A stretch of DNA of 64,000 bases from Dichetophora obliterata (taxonomy: Eukaryota; Arthropoda; Insecta; Diptera; Sciomyzidae), in the NCBI GenBank assembly GCA_963920525.1, contig OY986435.1, positions 221,999,899-222,063,898 of the forward strand, given 5' to 3'. The number at the start of each line of letters is the position of its first letter. The stretch's first letter is position 1. A program made the translations under genes and the position numbers. The notes beneath the pieces were generated by a model that worked only from the letters and a program-made list of their open reading frames with translations, had not been told where the DNA came from and ran no database searches. Shown piece after piece: positions 21,640 to 32,896 of the stretch.

Positions 21640-22030
21640 TAATTTTTGATTTTTATTTTTGAAGGCATAAATGAAAAGCAAAACTTGCTCGATATTTTTT
21701 TGAGCACAAAATATCTGGTAAATTTTGACTTAAAAAATAAAAAGCAAGATTTGCGCTATATATTTTTGAGGACAAAATAGCTGGTAAATTTTTACTTTTA
21801 TTTTTTAAGGCAAAAATAGAAAGCAAAATTGGGATTTTTCCAAAATTAAAATTAGGAAGCCAAAACCGTACACATAAATCCTAACTTTGCTTTTAATTTT
21901 TGCCTCAAAAAACAAAAATCAAAATTTTCCAGTTATTTTGTCCTCAAAAATATATCGGGCAAATTTTGCTTTTTATTTTTGCCTTAAAAAATAAAAATCA
22001 AAATTTACCAGATATTTTGTGCTCAAAAAC
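21640..22030. repeat. Long imperfect inverted repeat rich in 'aaaaataaaaagc' blocks
   Basis: The left arm (about 21640-21840) and right arm (about 21870-22030) are reverse complements. Both are made of blocks such as 'ttttgaggacaaaatagctggtaaattt' and 'ttaaggcaaaaatagaaagcaaaa'. The centre is near 21860. The style resembles the hAT MITE at 33668-34303. Termini were not resolved. Confidence 0.55.
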
Positions 22031-22099
22031 ATGTGATATTTCAGGTGATAAAATTTAGTGTCGTCATAAAAATAACATAGTAAAAACCAAGCATTAGTA

Positions 22100-22218
22100 T
22101 GACTGAGGCAATAAGAACGTGCCCATCTGAAGCTCTGTGTGTAATAACTGGGCTAACTCCTTTAACGATAATTATCGAAAAAGATTCATGTCTAAGTGCA
22201 CTACGAATGGAGGAAATA
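22100..22218 (+). pseudogene. LOA/R1/I-like retrotransposon ORF2, upstream piece
   Basis: The frame reads PSEALCVITGLTPLTIIIEKDSC and then SALRMEEI. This is the pattern seen just before the RNase H domain in RNase H-bearing non-LTR retrotransposons (x-AL-x-LTGL-x-PL-x-I, then AxRL). It is interrupted at the TA at 22217-22218 by the element at 22219-24432 and continues at 24435 as GDYKAGNFTGHMS. Deleting the insert and one TA joins both parts in frame. Clade assignment is tentative. Confidence 0.65.
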
Positions 22219-22469
22219 CACAGAAAAAATAAATTTAATAAACAGCATACGTTAAAACTAATTCATTGATTTTAATGAAAAAATCATTGAATTTTAATGA
22301 ATTGCTCATAGTTTTTAACGTACTGTTCATTGAAATCAATGAAGTTATATTCATTAAAAATGTCTCAATAAATATCAATGATTTGTTTTCATTATTTTAA
22401 TGGACTTTTCATTAACATTAATGAAAAGTACATTGATTCCAGTTGTAAATCAAATTTTAACGAACCATA

Positions 22470-22830
22470 CATTGATTTTTAATGAACAGTTCATTGAATT
22501 CAATGTATAGGTCATTAAATGCAATGTATAGTTCATTAAATTCAATGAATAGGTCATTGAATTCAATGTATAGTTCATTGAATTTAATGTATAGTTCATT
22601 GAATTTAATGTATAGTTCATTGAATTTAATGTATAGTTCATTGAATTTAATGTATTGTTCATTGAATTCACTGTATTGTTCATTGATTTCAATGTATAGT
22701 TCATTAAATTCAATGTATAGTTCATTAAATTCAATGTATAATTCATTAAATTCAATGTATAGTTCATTGAATTCAATGTATAGTTCATTAAATTCAATGC
22801 ATAGTTCATTAAATTAAATTAAATTCAATG
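22470..22830 (+). repeat. Left array: ~16 copies of a 21-bp palindromic unit
   Basis: The unit is tatagtt + cattgaattcaatg. Variants use cattaaattcaatg or cattgaatttaatg. About 16 units are regular enough to keep the 7-codon phase, which creates spurious repeated ORFs on both strands. The 14-bp core is its own reverse complement, so orientation is set by the 7-bp spacer tatagtt. Confidence 0.9.
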
Positions 22831-23070
22831 TATACTAATTTATTCCCTTCCCAATTTTGTTTGAAGTGAAACGCGAAGTTGTGAAGACGTGTGGCAATTG
22901 TGTGTGTACAGTTTAGATAAAAGGTGATAATAAATTAAATTCAAAGTGAAGAAAATGTTGCGCTTTGAATGTAAAAGATAATTTAAATCTGTTGAAGTAC
23001 TATTAGTGTTAGTAAATAGTAGGAAATATACCTGGCATTTTAAGTGACTGCTGCCATCATTTTCAAAAAA

Positions 23071-23673
23071 TGTTTACATTTTTAAAGGTTGAAAACCACA
23101 TAAAAGATAAAGCTGTGCGGGCAAAGTTGGCAGAAATTGAAGATTTCACTAGTTACAGTGGTAAGCTTAATTTTTCTCGAGGCTAAATAAATAAATAGTA
23201 ATTTTATTCAATTAATATCTTTCCAGACAGTACTGCTATGAAACTTCTTTGGAGCCTTCATGGGCATTTGGTGCCCACTCAAAAAGTATGCAGTAAGGAA
23301 CAAGGTTGGAAGAAAAACTTTCCTAAAGCATACAATTACCAGTTTCCAAGAGGCATTCGTTTTTGTTGGAAGCAGCAGCCAGGAAGTCGAGGAGCATATT
23401 GAGTTTTTAAAAACTAAAGGCGAAAATATTCAACCATTAATCCTTGCTGTTGGAGAGAAGAACTTCTCCTCATTCCAACAATTTTATGTGTTCATGGATG
23501 GTGTAAAATTTCAATTTGCTAGTTTTATTAGAGCCGTAGATGTGTGCTTTAAAATTTTTCAATTATTTCAATTAAAATATCCTGCGGCATGCACTCTCGT
23601 GTGGGAGTTTATTGCCGTCTATTTTTTTATAAATTTAAAAACTATTCAAAATCTTCGAAAATTTGTATATTAA
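23071..23673 (+). pseudogene. Small two-exon gene inside the 21-bp-array element, unknown domain
   Basis: A first exon (ATG at 23071, MFTFLKVENHIKDKAVRAKL, to about 23161) ends at a GTAAGC donor. An acceptor, tttccag, at about 23226 opens a second exon. The best-preserved stretch is a different frame at 23260-23673. It reads FVFVGSSSQEVEEHIEFLKTKG, then LILAVGEKNF, YVFMDGVKF, AVDVCFKIFQLF and LKYPAAC with VWEFI. I recognise this pattern (xxVG...YxxxxxxKF...AxDxCFKIFxxF...YPxxxxxVWxFI) from uncharacterised insect proteins and do not know its function. A frameshift near 23255 seems to separate the exon-1 frame from the domain frame. Possible polyadenylation signals (aataaa) lie at about 23684-23694. 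Confidence 0.55.
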
Positions 23674-23754
23674 TTGACTCTTTAAAATAAAATAAAAATG
23701 TTGAAATTGTAATTATTTCCTTATTTTAAAAATGTTTAGAGAGGGATTAACAAA

Positions 23755-24225
23755 TTATTCGTTGAATTTAATGTATAGATCATTCATTCCAATAAACTAA
23801 ATAGATTAAATTTAATAAAATATACATGGAATTCAATGAACTGAATACATCAAATTTAATGAACTGTACATTGAATCCAATAAACTAAATACATTAAATT
23901 CAATGAACTTAATACATTAAATTCAATGAAATAAACATTAAATTCAATGAACTATACATTAAATTCAATAAACTATACATTGAATTCAATGAACTATAAT
24001 ACATTGAATTCGATTAACTATACATTGAATTCAATAAACTATACATTGAATTCAATGTAAGGTTCATTGAACTATACATTAAATTCAATGAACTTTACAT
24101 TGAATTCAATGAACTATACATTGAATTCAATGAACCTTACATTGAATTCAATGAACTTTACATTGAATTCAATGAACTTTTCATTAAATTCAATGAAAAA
24201 ATCATTAACTTTGGCATGTTTTTAA
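23755..24225 (-). repeat. Right array: ~20 degenerate copies of the 21-bp unit, inverted
   Basis: Units read cattgaattcaatg + aactata, where aactata is the reverse complement of the left spacer tatagtt. The array is therefore inverted relative to 22470-22830. Copies are more diverged and irregular, with some spacers lengthened (aactataata). Degenerate single motifs continue to 24420. Confidence 0.87.
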
Positions 24226-24432
24226 TGAACGTGTTCATTGAGTTCAATGAAGTGTACATTGATATTCAAGGAACCATTCATTGAAAATCACTAAGTTCAA
24301 TGAACTATTCATTAAAGTATGAATAAAATTCATTGAAATCAATGACCACAATTCATTGGACCAAAACCAATGAATAATTCATTGAAATTAATGCACCTTT
24401 TCATTAATATAATGTACCTTTTTGGTTCAGTG

Positions 24433-25430
24433 TAGGTGATTACAAGGCAGGGAATTTTACGGGCCACATGAGCTAATTAAAACCTTCGAAAATGACCCCT
24501 TTCTAAAAATCCCAGACAGGATGCTGTCGAAGGTAAGCTTCATTTAACGCTACAGTGTCGTTATACCCAATAGGCAACTCTGGAAGAGTGATAGCTGCAT
24601 AGTTGATTCTGGCTCACAGATATGGTATACTGATGAGTCCAAACTAGAAAATGGAGTAACGGGAGCGGGGATATACGGTCCCAATTTCCAACAAGATCTT
24701 CTAAAGGAATGCACGCCGACCATATTCCAGGTAGAAGTTTATGCCATTGATGTATGTGTCAGGGAATATCTCCGCAGGAAATCCAAGGGAGCACACATCT
24801 ACATACTTTCAGCCAGTCAATCGGCCTTAAAAGCCTCGCAAGCCTATGAGCCTGAATCAAGACTAGTCTCCAATTGTGTCGACTTATTAAACACGCTGGG
24901 ACAAAGCAATAAAATAGAACTGTGGTGGGTTCCAGGTAACGAGGGTTTCGAGGGCAATGAAAGGGCGGATTGCATCGACAAAAGAAGAGCGTCTCGAACT
25001 CTTATCGGACCTGAACCATTCTATAGCCTGGCTAAAGGCAACATTCTCGAAAAAAATCAGAATATGGGAAAATAAAAAATTTCAGTGCCTCAATCTAAAG
25101 ATTCACTCAAGCTAACCAAAGCTGACCTTCGAATTCTAACTAGCTATTTCACAGTTCACTGTTCACTCAGAAACCATCTGAAAAAGATGGGTCTATCTGA
25201 ATCAGATGTAGCAGACTAGGCGAGGAGGAGGAAGAAACTCCAGAACACATTATATGCGTATGCCCGGCAATTTGTAGACTAAGATGTCTCCATTTTGGAG
25301 GGGCAGTACAGGCAACACCAAGTCAGTGCTAAAATTTATTAAAAGTCTAAATATGGATAGTTAAACAAGGGCATGCACAATAGATCCTATGGTTTGCAGT
25401 GCACATGGGCCCTCAACAAACTAAACTAAC
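24433..25430 (+). pseudogene. LOA/R1/I-like retrotransposon, RNase H and 3' end
   Basis: An RNase H domain is readable: YTDESKLENGVTGAGIY (first Asp), FQVEVYAIDVC (Glu), ILSASQSALKA (where the usual Asp of the SDSQ motif is replaced by Ala), and WWVPGNEGFEGNERADC (last Asp; the usual GHxG is GNEG). It is followed at about 25205-25290 by a C-x-C/H-C knuckle (EEETPEHIICVCPA). The 3' end is a series of ctaaactaa repeats (25415-25436). Several stops and frameshifts make it dead. It is the downstream part of the ORF interrupted at 22218. Confidence 0.75.
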
Positions 25431-25596
25431 TAAACTAAGTCACGAGAAGCCTATTTTTTTTGGATAACATAGTCTTATAAGTATAAAAATTTGAAGACAG
25501 AAACAAAGCTAGATTTTCCAAAATACATAAAAATAAAAATAATTTTAGCTTAAAAAAATTTTTTTTATATATAAAAAAAGATATAAATAATATATA

Positions 25597-28500
25597 TCTA
25601 TATATATAAAAATGGATGTATGTATGTGGGTATGTGGGTATGTTGGTATGTGGGTATGTGGCTATATCACGTATAGACTCCAAAACCGCTGAACCGATCT
25701 TTATGAAATTTTCAGGGAAACTGAAGCCACATCTTGAGAGTGTTTCTGTGAGGTTTGGTAACGATTGGACGAGGGGGCGTGGTACCTCCCATGCAAGCCA
25801 AATTTGCGCTATCGATCACAAACCAATAAAAGGATATATACAGACGGTTTCATTTGTAAAAAACTAAGATTTGGTAATTTTGTTCAGATGGTTATTGTCG
25901 GTAACTGTACAGAAAATGGGCGTGGTCGTAATATAAATACGCCTACTTTTTCGAAATCATGGCAATTCCGGAGTTGTACACATTTTTACAGTGAAACTTG
26001 CTGTGTAGGTGCTCCAAGAGGCGGTCACTATATATAAATGTTTTCACGCCCACTTTTACCGCCCACAAATCAATATGTATATACATAAAAAGCAAAACGA
26101 TGTGTGTCTGGATGTGTGATGTCTATAGACTCCAAAACTACTGAACAGATTGACCTGAAATTTTGGCAGTCGATTTGTTGCAGGTACGGGATAGTTGAGG
26201 AAAAAAAATTACCACACCCCCCTGTAACCGCTCCCAAATCAATAAAAATGTTATATTTCAGTCGGTTTTGGTCGTATAAGGCTAAAATTTTGTAATTTAG
26301 TATGTACGGTTACTGTCGACAACTGTACTAAAAATGGGTTTCCACGCCCCCTTTTACCGCCCACAAATAAATGAAAATGGTTTATTTCAGATGGTTTTGG
26401 TCGTATAAGACTTAAATTTGGTACTTTGGTTTGTGTAAATACTGACAGTAACTGTACGAAAAATTGGTTTCAACGCCCCCTTTTTACGCCCACAAATCAG
26501 TGGAAATGGTATATTTCAAGCAGTTTTGGCCGTATGAGACTTACATGTGATACCAAAGTTTGTTTGTTTACTTTCGGCAACTGTACTAAAAATGGGCGTC
26601 ATCGCTATATAGCCACACCCACTTTTTGAGAAATCATGAAAATTGACTACTGGGTCGATTGAGCTTAAATGTTGGCTTAGTTTGTACGGTTACTGTCAGC
26701 AACTGTACTAAAAATTGGTTTCCACGCCCCCCTTTTACAGCCCACAAACCAATGAAAACGTTTTATTTCAACGGTTGGGTCGTATTAGACAAAAATTTTG
26801 TAAATCAGTACATATGGTTACTTTCGGAAAGTGTACCAAAAATAGGCTTATATTTCGGATGGTTTTGATCGTATAGACTAAATTTGGTTATTTAGTGCAT
26901 GGTTATTTTCGGCAGCTATACTGAAAATGGTGAATATATGTATTTGGCATTTTTGACATGTTCGTATATGGCAGTAAGGCGGTCTGTGGCAGAACAACGT
27001 CTGCCGAGGAGAGTGAGTGTTCCTGTGAGGTTTGGTAACGTTTGGACGAGGGGGCGTGGTACCTCCAATACAAGCCAAATTTGCGCTATCGACCACAAAC
27101 CAAATAAGGGATATATACCAGACGGGTTCAATCGTAAAAACTAAGATTTAGTAATTTTGTTCAGATGATTACTGTCAGTAACTGTACAAAAAAATAGGCG
27201 TGGTCGCAATATATATACGCCCACTTTTCGAAATCATGGCAATTCCAGAGTTCTACACATTTTTATAGTGAAACTTGCTGTGTAGGTGCTCCAAGAGGTA
27301 GTCACGATACATAAATGTTTTCACGCCTGCTTTTACCGCCCACAAATCAATATCTGTCTATATAAAAATGAATCGTGATTTGTTCGGATGCTTAATACTT
27401 GAAAATGACTGGACCAAATTGGATACTTCCTTCTACGGGTTTGTTCGTATCTGCTACGCAAAGATTAACGAAAAAATAATGCCACACCCCTTTTATCACC
27501 CACAAATCAATAAAAATTGTATATTTAAGACGGTTTTGGTCGCATTAAATTAAAATTTAGTAAATAAGTTCGTATGATAACTGTCATTAACGTTAACAAA
27601 AACGGGCGTGGTCACACTTGATCTACGCCTACTTTTAAGAAAATATCAAAAACTTCGAAACCATTGGTCCGATTGAGCTGAAATTTTAAAAGTGGCTTTG
27701 CTTTGAGTTCGAGATGGTTTAAGAAGAAATGCCACACTCCTTGACGTCCCACAAATAAATAAAAAATTTGTGTTATCGAATAGCTTTATAGTTATGGGTC
27801 GCACAGCTTAGAAATTCGGTATTCGACCACAATCTAGACGTACCATTTCAGTGATGAAATTTTATGGGAGTTGGTCAAGGGGGAGTTTGACCTCCCATAC
27901 AACAAAATTTGTGTTATCGAATATCTTTGAAGTTATAGGAATTCAGCTTTGAAATTCAGTTTTTGGCCTCAATTTACACATGCAGTTTCAATGATTTTAT
28001 TTTATGGGCGTTGGACAGGGAGGCGTGACAATCTCCCTTACAACCCAAATGAGCGATATCGAATTTCTTTGAAGTTATAGGTTGACAGCGTAAGAATTCC
28101 GTATTCGACCTAAATTTATACATGCACTTTCATTACTTACATTTTATGGGTAGGGCAGAGGGGAGTGGCACTTCCCTTACAAACCAACTTTGTGCTTTCA
28201 AATAGCTTTAGAGTTATAGGTCGCACAACGCCGGAATTCAGTATTCGATTTCAATGTACACATGCAGTTTCATTGATTTAATTTTATGTTCATTGGTAAG
28301 AGGGGCGTGGCACCTCCTATACAACGAAAATTTGTGATATCGAATAGCTTTGGAGTGCAAAGTCACACAGCGGCGGAGTTCAGTATTCGACCAAAATTTA
28401 CGCATGCAGATACTGATAAAATTTTTTAGATGCCAGGGGGGGCGTGACACCTCCAATTTAATCCAAATTTGGGATATCAAATAGCTTTGGAGTTATAAGT

Positions 28501-28941
28501 AACTCAGCTTCGAAATTCAGTATTCGACCTCAATTTACACATGCAGTTTCATTGGTAAAATTTTTTGGGCGTAGGAAAAAGGGGAGTGGTACCTCCCATA
28601 CAACTCAAATTTGTGCTATCGAATAGTTTTGGAGTTATTTGTGCACAGTTTTGGAATTCGGTATTCGACCTGCATGTACACATCCAGTTTAATTGACTAC
28701 ATTCTATTAGCGGTGATGAAGAGGCCGTGGCACTCCTATATAACCCAATTTATGGGTAGGGAAAAGGGGAGTGGCACTTCCCTTACAACACAACTTTGTG
28801 CTTTCAAAAAGCTTTAGAGTTATAGGTCGCACAACGCCGGAATTCAGTATTCGATTTCAATTGAGACATGCTGTTTAACTGATAACATTTTATGGGCCTT
28901 TTACAAGGGAGAGTGGCAGCAACGCGCCGGGTTTTAGCTAG
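25597..28941 (+). mobile_element. Long Helitron-like repeat block (5' TC, 3' CTAG)
   Basis: The left end is TCTATATATATAAAAATGG, followed by a TATG/GGTATG simple run and 'ctccaaaaccgctgaaccgatc'. The right end is 'gcgccgggttttagCTAG' before a T. TC at the 5' end, CTAG at the 3' end and A/T flanks are the known Helitron signature. The interior is built of diverged units: about 110-130 bp with 'ttaccgcccacaaat' and 'atttcagacggttttggtcgta' between 25880 and 27740, then about 140-bp units to 28920. A second TCTATATAAAAATG start at about 27357 suggests that at least two copies are concatenated. There is no helicase, so it is non-autonomous. Confidence 0.6.
27740..28920 (+). repeat. ~140-bp tandem repeat, about 8 copies
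   Basis: The landmark 'acctcccatacaa' and variants recur at about 27890, 28029, 28168, 28311, 28449, 28590 and 28731, a spacing of 138-143 bp, followed by a shortened interval. Each unit also has 'tcgaatagctttggagttata', 'gaattcagtattcgacc' and 'cacatgcagtttcat'. It is non-coding. Confidence 0.85.
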
Positions 28942-29179
28942 TAAAAAAAATAACACTGTAACGTTTAAAAAATTGTTCAACGGTTTTTGTGCAGCTTTTC
29001 GTTCAGGAGTTATGTCAGTTTAAAGAAAGTTGAAAATTCGCGATGTAGACAAGCGAAAATGTAACTTTGGTTGCACACGGACTTTCAGAGTGAAATTTCC
29101 TAAATTTTGAGTCATTCCGTGCCCTCATACCGGAGTTACAGATTTAACTTCGTATATTTAGGCCATTCGAAACACTGTG

Positions 29180-32100
29180 CAGTAGGGCGTATCGAATTAC
29201 AATTTTTTTCAAAAAAAATCACGATCTCAAAATGCTTTAATTTTTGTAAGAGAAACTAAATATGCCCTAAAGCAAAAGTTTATATAGACTTTAACTAACA
29301 ATATTTTGGCAAACACGATGCCACTCTTAGTTTTTACCCACAGTGTCCTGTGTGAAAGATATTCGAATCTAAATGTAAGCTCGAGATAGCACAGAACTTC
29401 TAATTATTATTTGATTGTCTTAATTTTGATGATATTGATTAGAGTGTTATCGTTTTCCTTGAATTTGGCGAATTTATATTTTGTATTTTTATCGCATATA
29501 CATCCTGTTTTGGAGAAATGTATACTTGAATGCAATTTTTTTCTTTTTCAAACAAATGAATATAAGGATTTATATCTCGGCATGGTTGCCAGTATTGTGG
29601 GAAAAATCCCATTCGTAGCAATTTTTAATTGGTCTTGGGAATTTTTTTTTTTTGGGAATTCCCATGGTATTTTTTAATTCAGCGTGGTATTTTTTAATTG
29701 GCGTGGGAATTCAGCGTGGTATTTTTTAATTGCATGGGAATTTGGGAATTATTTCTTAAAATTTTTTTTCACCTTTATTAAGCAAAGTCTTAATAATAGT
29801 ATTCGATGATCGACGTATATATACAGTAGAGTAAAGCTATAAGTTTACGCTGTACATTTCTTCGAACTTACCCTTAATATAAACTATTAAATTACATATA
29901 TGTAATGTAACTAATAGCTCATTATTTTCTGAAAAATTCTGACCTTAAATTTCTGACCTTTTCTGAAAATTCTACATTTCTGCACGCAAGCGTAAAGATT
30001 ACAAAAATTATTAAAAAATTCCAAAAAGAAGTGAAATATATAAGTACTAGCAAAACAATAATAGACAATATTTGTAAGTTTACTTATCGAATCCATTGGT
30101 CAGCAATTATCTTTTAAAATCAAAATTAAACCACAATTGCCATTATATGCATTATATGCTCTGTTTACTCCACGATTTTGTATCTTAACCTGCGCACGTC
30201 GCAAAACAAGCTTCTGTAAAAATATCGCTCTTACGCTATTAACATCACAAATACGGGGTTCATTGAATACCACTATTATTTCTTTGGTTTTTTAGTTGTA
30301 AATAATTAGAGTAAAAGAAGTGTTAAAAATGTGTTCGAACGTTTTCCAACCCTGATATAACATAACTAATAAAAAAACATATCTAATATTATTCTAAAAC
30401 GTTCTAAATGAATTAAAAATATTTATATCTGAAGTCACAAAGCACAAATTTTTAAAAACTATATTTATTTCATTTCGTTTATTTTTATTTCTGAAGTCAC
30501 TTATGTATATTTTATATTAGAAATAAGTACCTAAATTTTTTAAAAATCATATTGTGTTGAAATTAACTATTTATCTCTTTACAAAGTACAAATATTTTTG
30601 AAAACTGTATATATATTTTATTCTGTGTATTTTTTATTCTGAAGTCACTTTTATTATTTGATATTACAAATAAGTACCTAAATTTTTGAAAAGTCATATT
30701 ATGTTAAAATTAATTGCTTATCACCTCACAAACCACAAATATTTTTGAAAACAATATTTTTATTTTATTTTGTTTATTTTTTATTATTTTTTTTATAAGC
30801 ATAATTTCGTTTAGAAATTATTAAATGGAAACAAACAAATAAAATTCACGATCTCAAATATAAGACTAAATCATGTGATATGTATAACAATTAACTTTAT
30901 GTGAAACAATTTGTATGCTATTTATTTGTTATAGTTTTGAAACAAAGACAATAAATGCAAAATTTTTAACTATGGACGTGTCTATTTATTTCTGCTTATT
31001 TAAATGCAAAAATTTCTGGTATTTCTAAATTTTTTAAAATTGCTATACATATGGGATTTGTCGAGGTATTTTTTAATACGTATGGGATTTTTTGTGGGAA
31101 TTTTAAATGCATATGGGATTTTTGGTGGTATTTTTAAAACGCGTAGTATTTTTGTGGTAATTTTTAATGATCGTGGGATTTTTTTGGTATTTTTTAATTG
31201 CTGTGGGAATTTTTTTTGTTTACCTTTATCATGGGAATTTTGGTGGTATTTAATTTATGTTACTTTGGGAAAAAGATAATTTTCGTGGGAATTCTTACAA
31301 ATTTTGACTGGCAACCTTGTATCTCGGGCACCACAAGTGGTACCGAAGATAATTTTCTGAATTCTAATTCTGCAAATAGTTTTGAACGAAACCCTGTCTT
31401 AAAAATATCTATTTCAAAATAGCAGGAATAGACCGCGATTTTTTCCCCTTTTTTGATATACAAAAAAGTTACTTCAAGCATGAAATGTAACAATTTTGTT
31501 TATAACTCCTTTATGGTTATTAAATCATTCAAACACTTCCTCTCAATTGTACAACATTTTTGTGAAGGCTGAGTTGAAGTGTTTTACCGAAATAATAAAA
31601 TTCATGCTAGAAAGGAAACTTTTTTTTAAAAATCGTAATAGGAAAAAAATCGTGGTCTTAACCTGGTGTTGTAAATTGATGCTCTTGGATAGGGTATTGC
31701 TTTGAAATATTTGAAGAATTTAAATAATGGAAATTATCTTCGGTACCGCTTTTGGTGCCGGAGATATAAGACCTTATATTCATTTGTTTGAAAAAGTTAA
31801 AAAATTGCATTCAAGTATACATTTCTCAAAAACAAGAAAATGCATATGTAAAGTATATGCAAATTATTGATTCGCCAAATTTAAGGAAAACGCCAACACT
31901 ATAATCAAAATCGCCTAAATTTAGACAGTTAGGTAGCAATCAAAAGTTCTGTGCTACCTCGAGTGAACCTTTAGATTCGAATATCTTTCACACTGGACCT
32001 TGTGGGTAAAAATCGAGAGTGGCATCATGTTTGCCAAAACATTGTTAATTTAAGTCCATATTTACTTTTGCTTTCAGACATATGTAGTTTTCCCCACAAA

Positions 32101-32279
32101 AATCAAAGCATTTTGAGATCATGATTTTTTACTGTTTTTCTTAAAAAAATACTTTGTCCATTCGGGAGAGGAAGACATCCTTATTTTTTTCTAAATTTTT
32201 TTTTGGGAGATTTTGACCACCCAATGCAACTTTTGAGACCTCTTAGAATACGATCTAAATTTTTCGATACACCCTACTG
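29180..32279. mobile_element. Large foldback element, 3.1 kb, with nested insert
   Basis: The termini are cagtagggcgtatcga and its complement, ending accctactg. Arms of more than 400 bp (29180-29582 and about 31735-32279) are reverse complements with scattered differences. Once the insert at 29583-31317 is removed, the palindrome continues inward through ccacaagtggtaccgaag (31331-31348) and cttcggtaccgcttttgg (31739-31756). The loop is about 31360-31730. CAGTAGGG ends would suit a hAT element, but no 8-bp duplication is visible. No transposase is seen. Confidence 0.75.
29583..31317. mobile_element. Insert splitting the foldback arm
   Basis: The ends are tggttgccagt and actggcaacct, and the host sequence tatctcgg appears on both sides (left tatatctcggca, right tgtatctcgggca). 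Inside, blocks of about 25-35 bp such as 'tggtattttttaattgcgtgggaattt' recur at both ends (29630-29760 and 31030-31290). An approximately 150-bp unit with 'ctgaagtcact' and 'aaataagtacctaaattttt' repeats about 2.5 times at 30430-30790. Low-complexity reading frames here are not genes. Confidence 0.55.
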
Positions 32280-32896
32280 TGCAGCGGCTCATTTTTTTTA
32301 ACAAAAAATACAAATGGGTTTAGATTTCGCTGACATTTCTAATAATGAAGGTATAAAATTTACAGAACAACTGTAACTTATTGTTTCTACAGAATATAAT
32401 TGCGTAACTAAAAACGCGATACGAAGTAGATTGTTATGAAAAATTTGTTGGCAACTCATCATACGTACCAGAAAGTCGTATAACTTATTTAAATTGATAT
32501 TATACTAAAATGTATATACAGTGAAATTTTATTATTAATAACAATAACATCTTTAACACGCTGACTGACGGTCTTATCACCGTTATAAAAACAGCTGCCT
32601 ATTATCTTTACTATTTTAAAATTATAAAAATTTGGCAGTATAATATTCACAAGGTATAGCATGACTTTATACTTAAACTTTTTGAACAAGTTAATGCTCG
32701 TGACAGCACCCTTTGCAAACAGCTGACGATTAGTTTTTGGTTCAAAATCATTTCGAAATTCATCCCACAAAGTTTGGCGAGGAATAAAATTACTCGCGGC
32801 AGATTTATTTATTTACAACTTTGACAGGCTATTACTTAGTACTTTAACTCCACCGCGGGTGCGGCATCTGACGTTCAAAACATTCAAATTTCAAAC

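Larger units (their letters stand above)
22219..24432 (+). mobile_element. Novel-looking TA-flanked element with 21-bp palindrome arrays
   Basis: The element is 2214 bp. Its ends are CACAGAAAAAATAAATT (left) and the complement of CACTGAACCAAAAAGGT (right), with TA on each side. The frame of the host retrotransposon is restored if the element plus one TA is removed, which fixes the boundaries. From the ends inward it consists of degenerate CATTGA...TCAATG motifs, then arrays of a 21-bp unit containing the palindrome cattgaattcaatg. The left and right arrays are inverted relative to each other. A single-copy core of about 900 bp holds a small spliced-looking gene. The overall architecture recalls foldback elements of Drosophila, but the repeats and the gene do not match anything I can name. 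Confidence 0.85.

Noticed and set aside
22450..22817. Open frames on both strands encoding repeated MNYTLNS / MYSSLNS heptads
   Set aside because: They are a by-product of a 21-bp unit (7 codons) repeated in phase; the DNA palindrome, not the peptide, is what is conserved.
22470..24225. CRISPR-like array of palindromic repeats
   Set aside because: The spacers are the same 7 bp throughout, the host is eukaryotic, and no cas gene is present.
31004..31290. ORF rich in GIF/GIL repeats
   Set aside because: It arises from T/G-rich minisatellite blocks inside a transposon insert, with no conserved domain.
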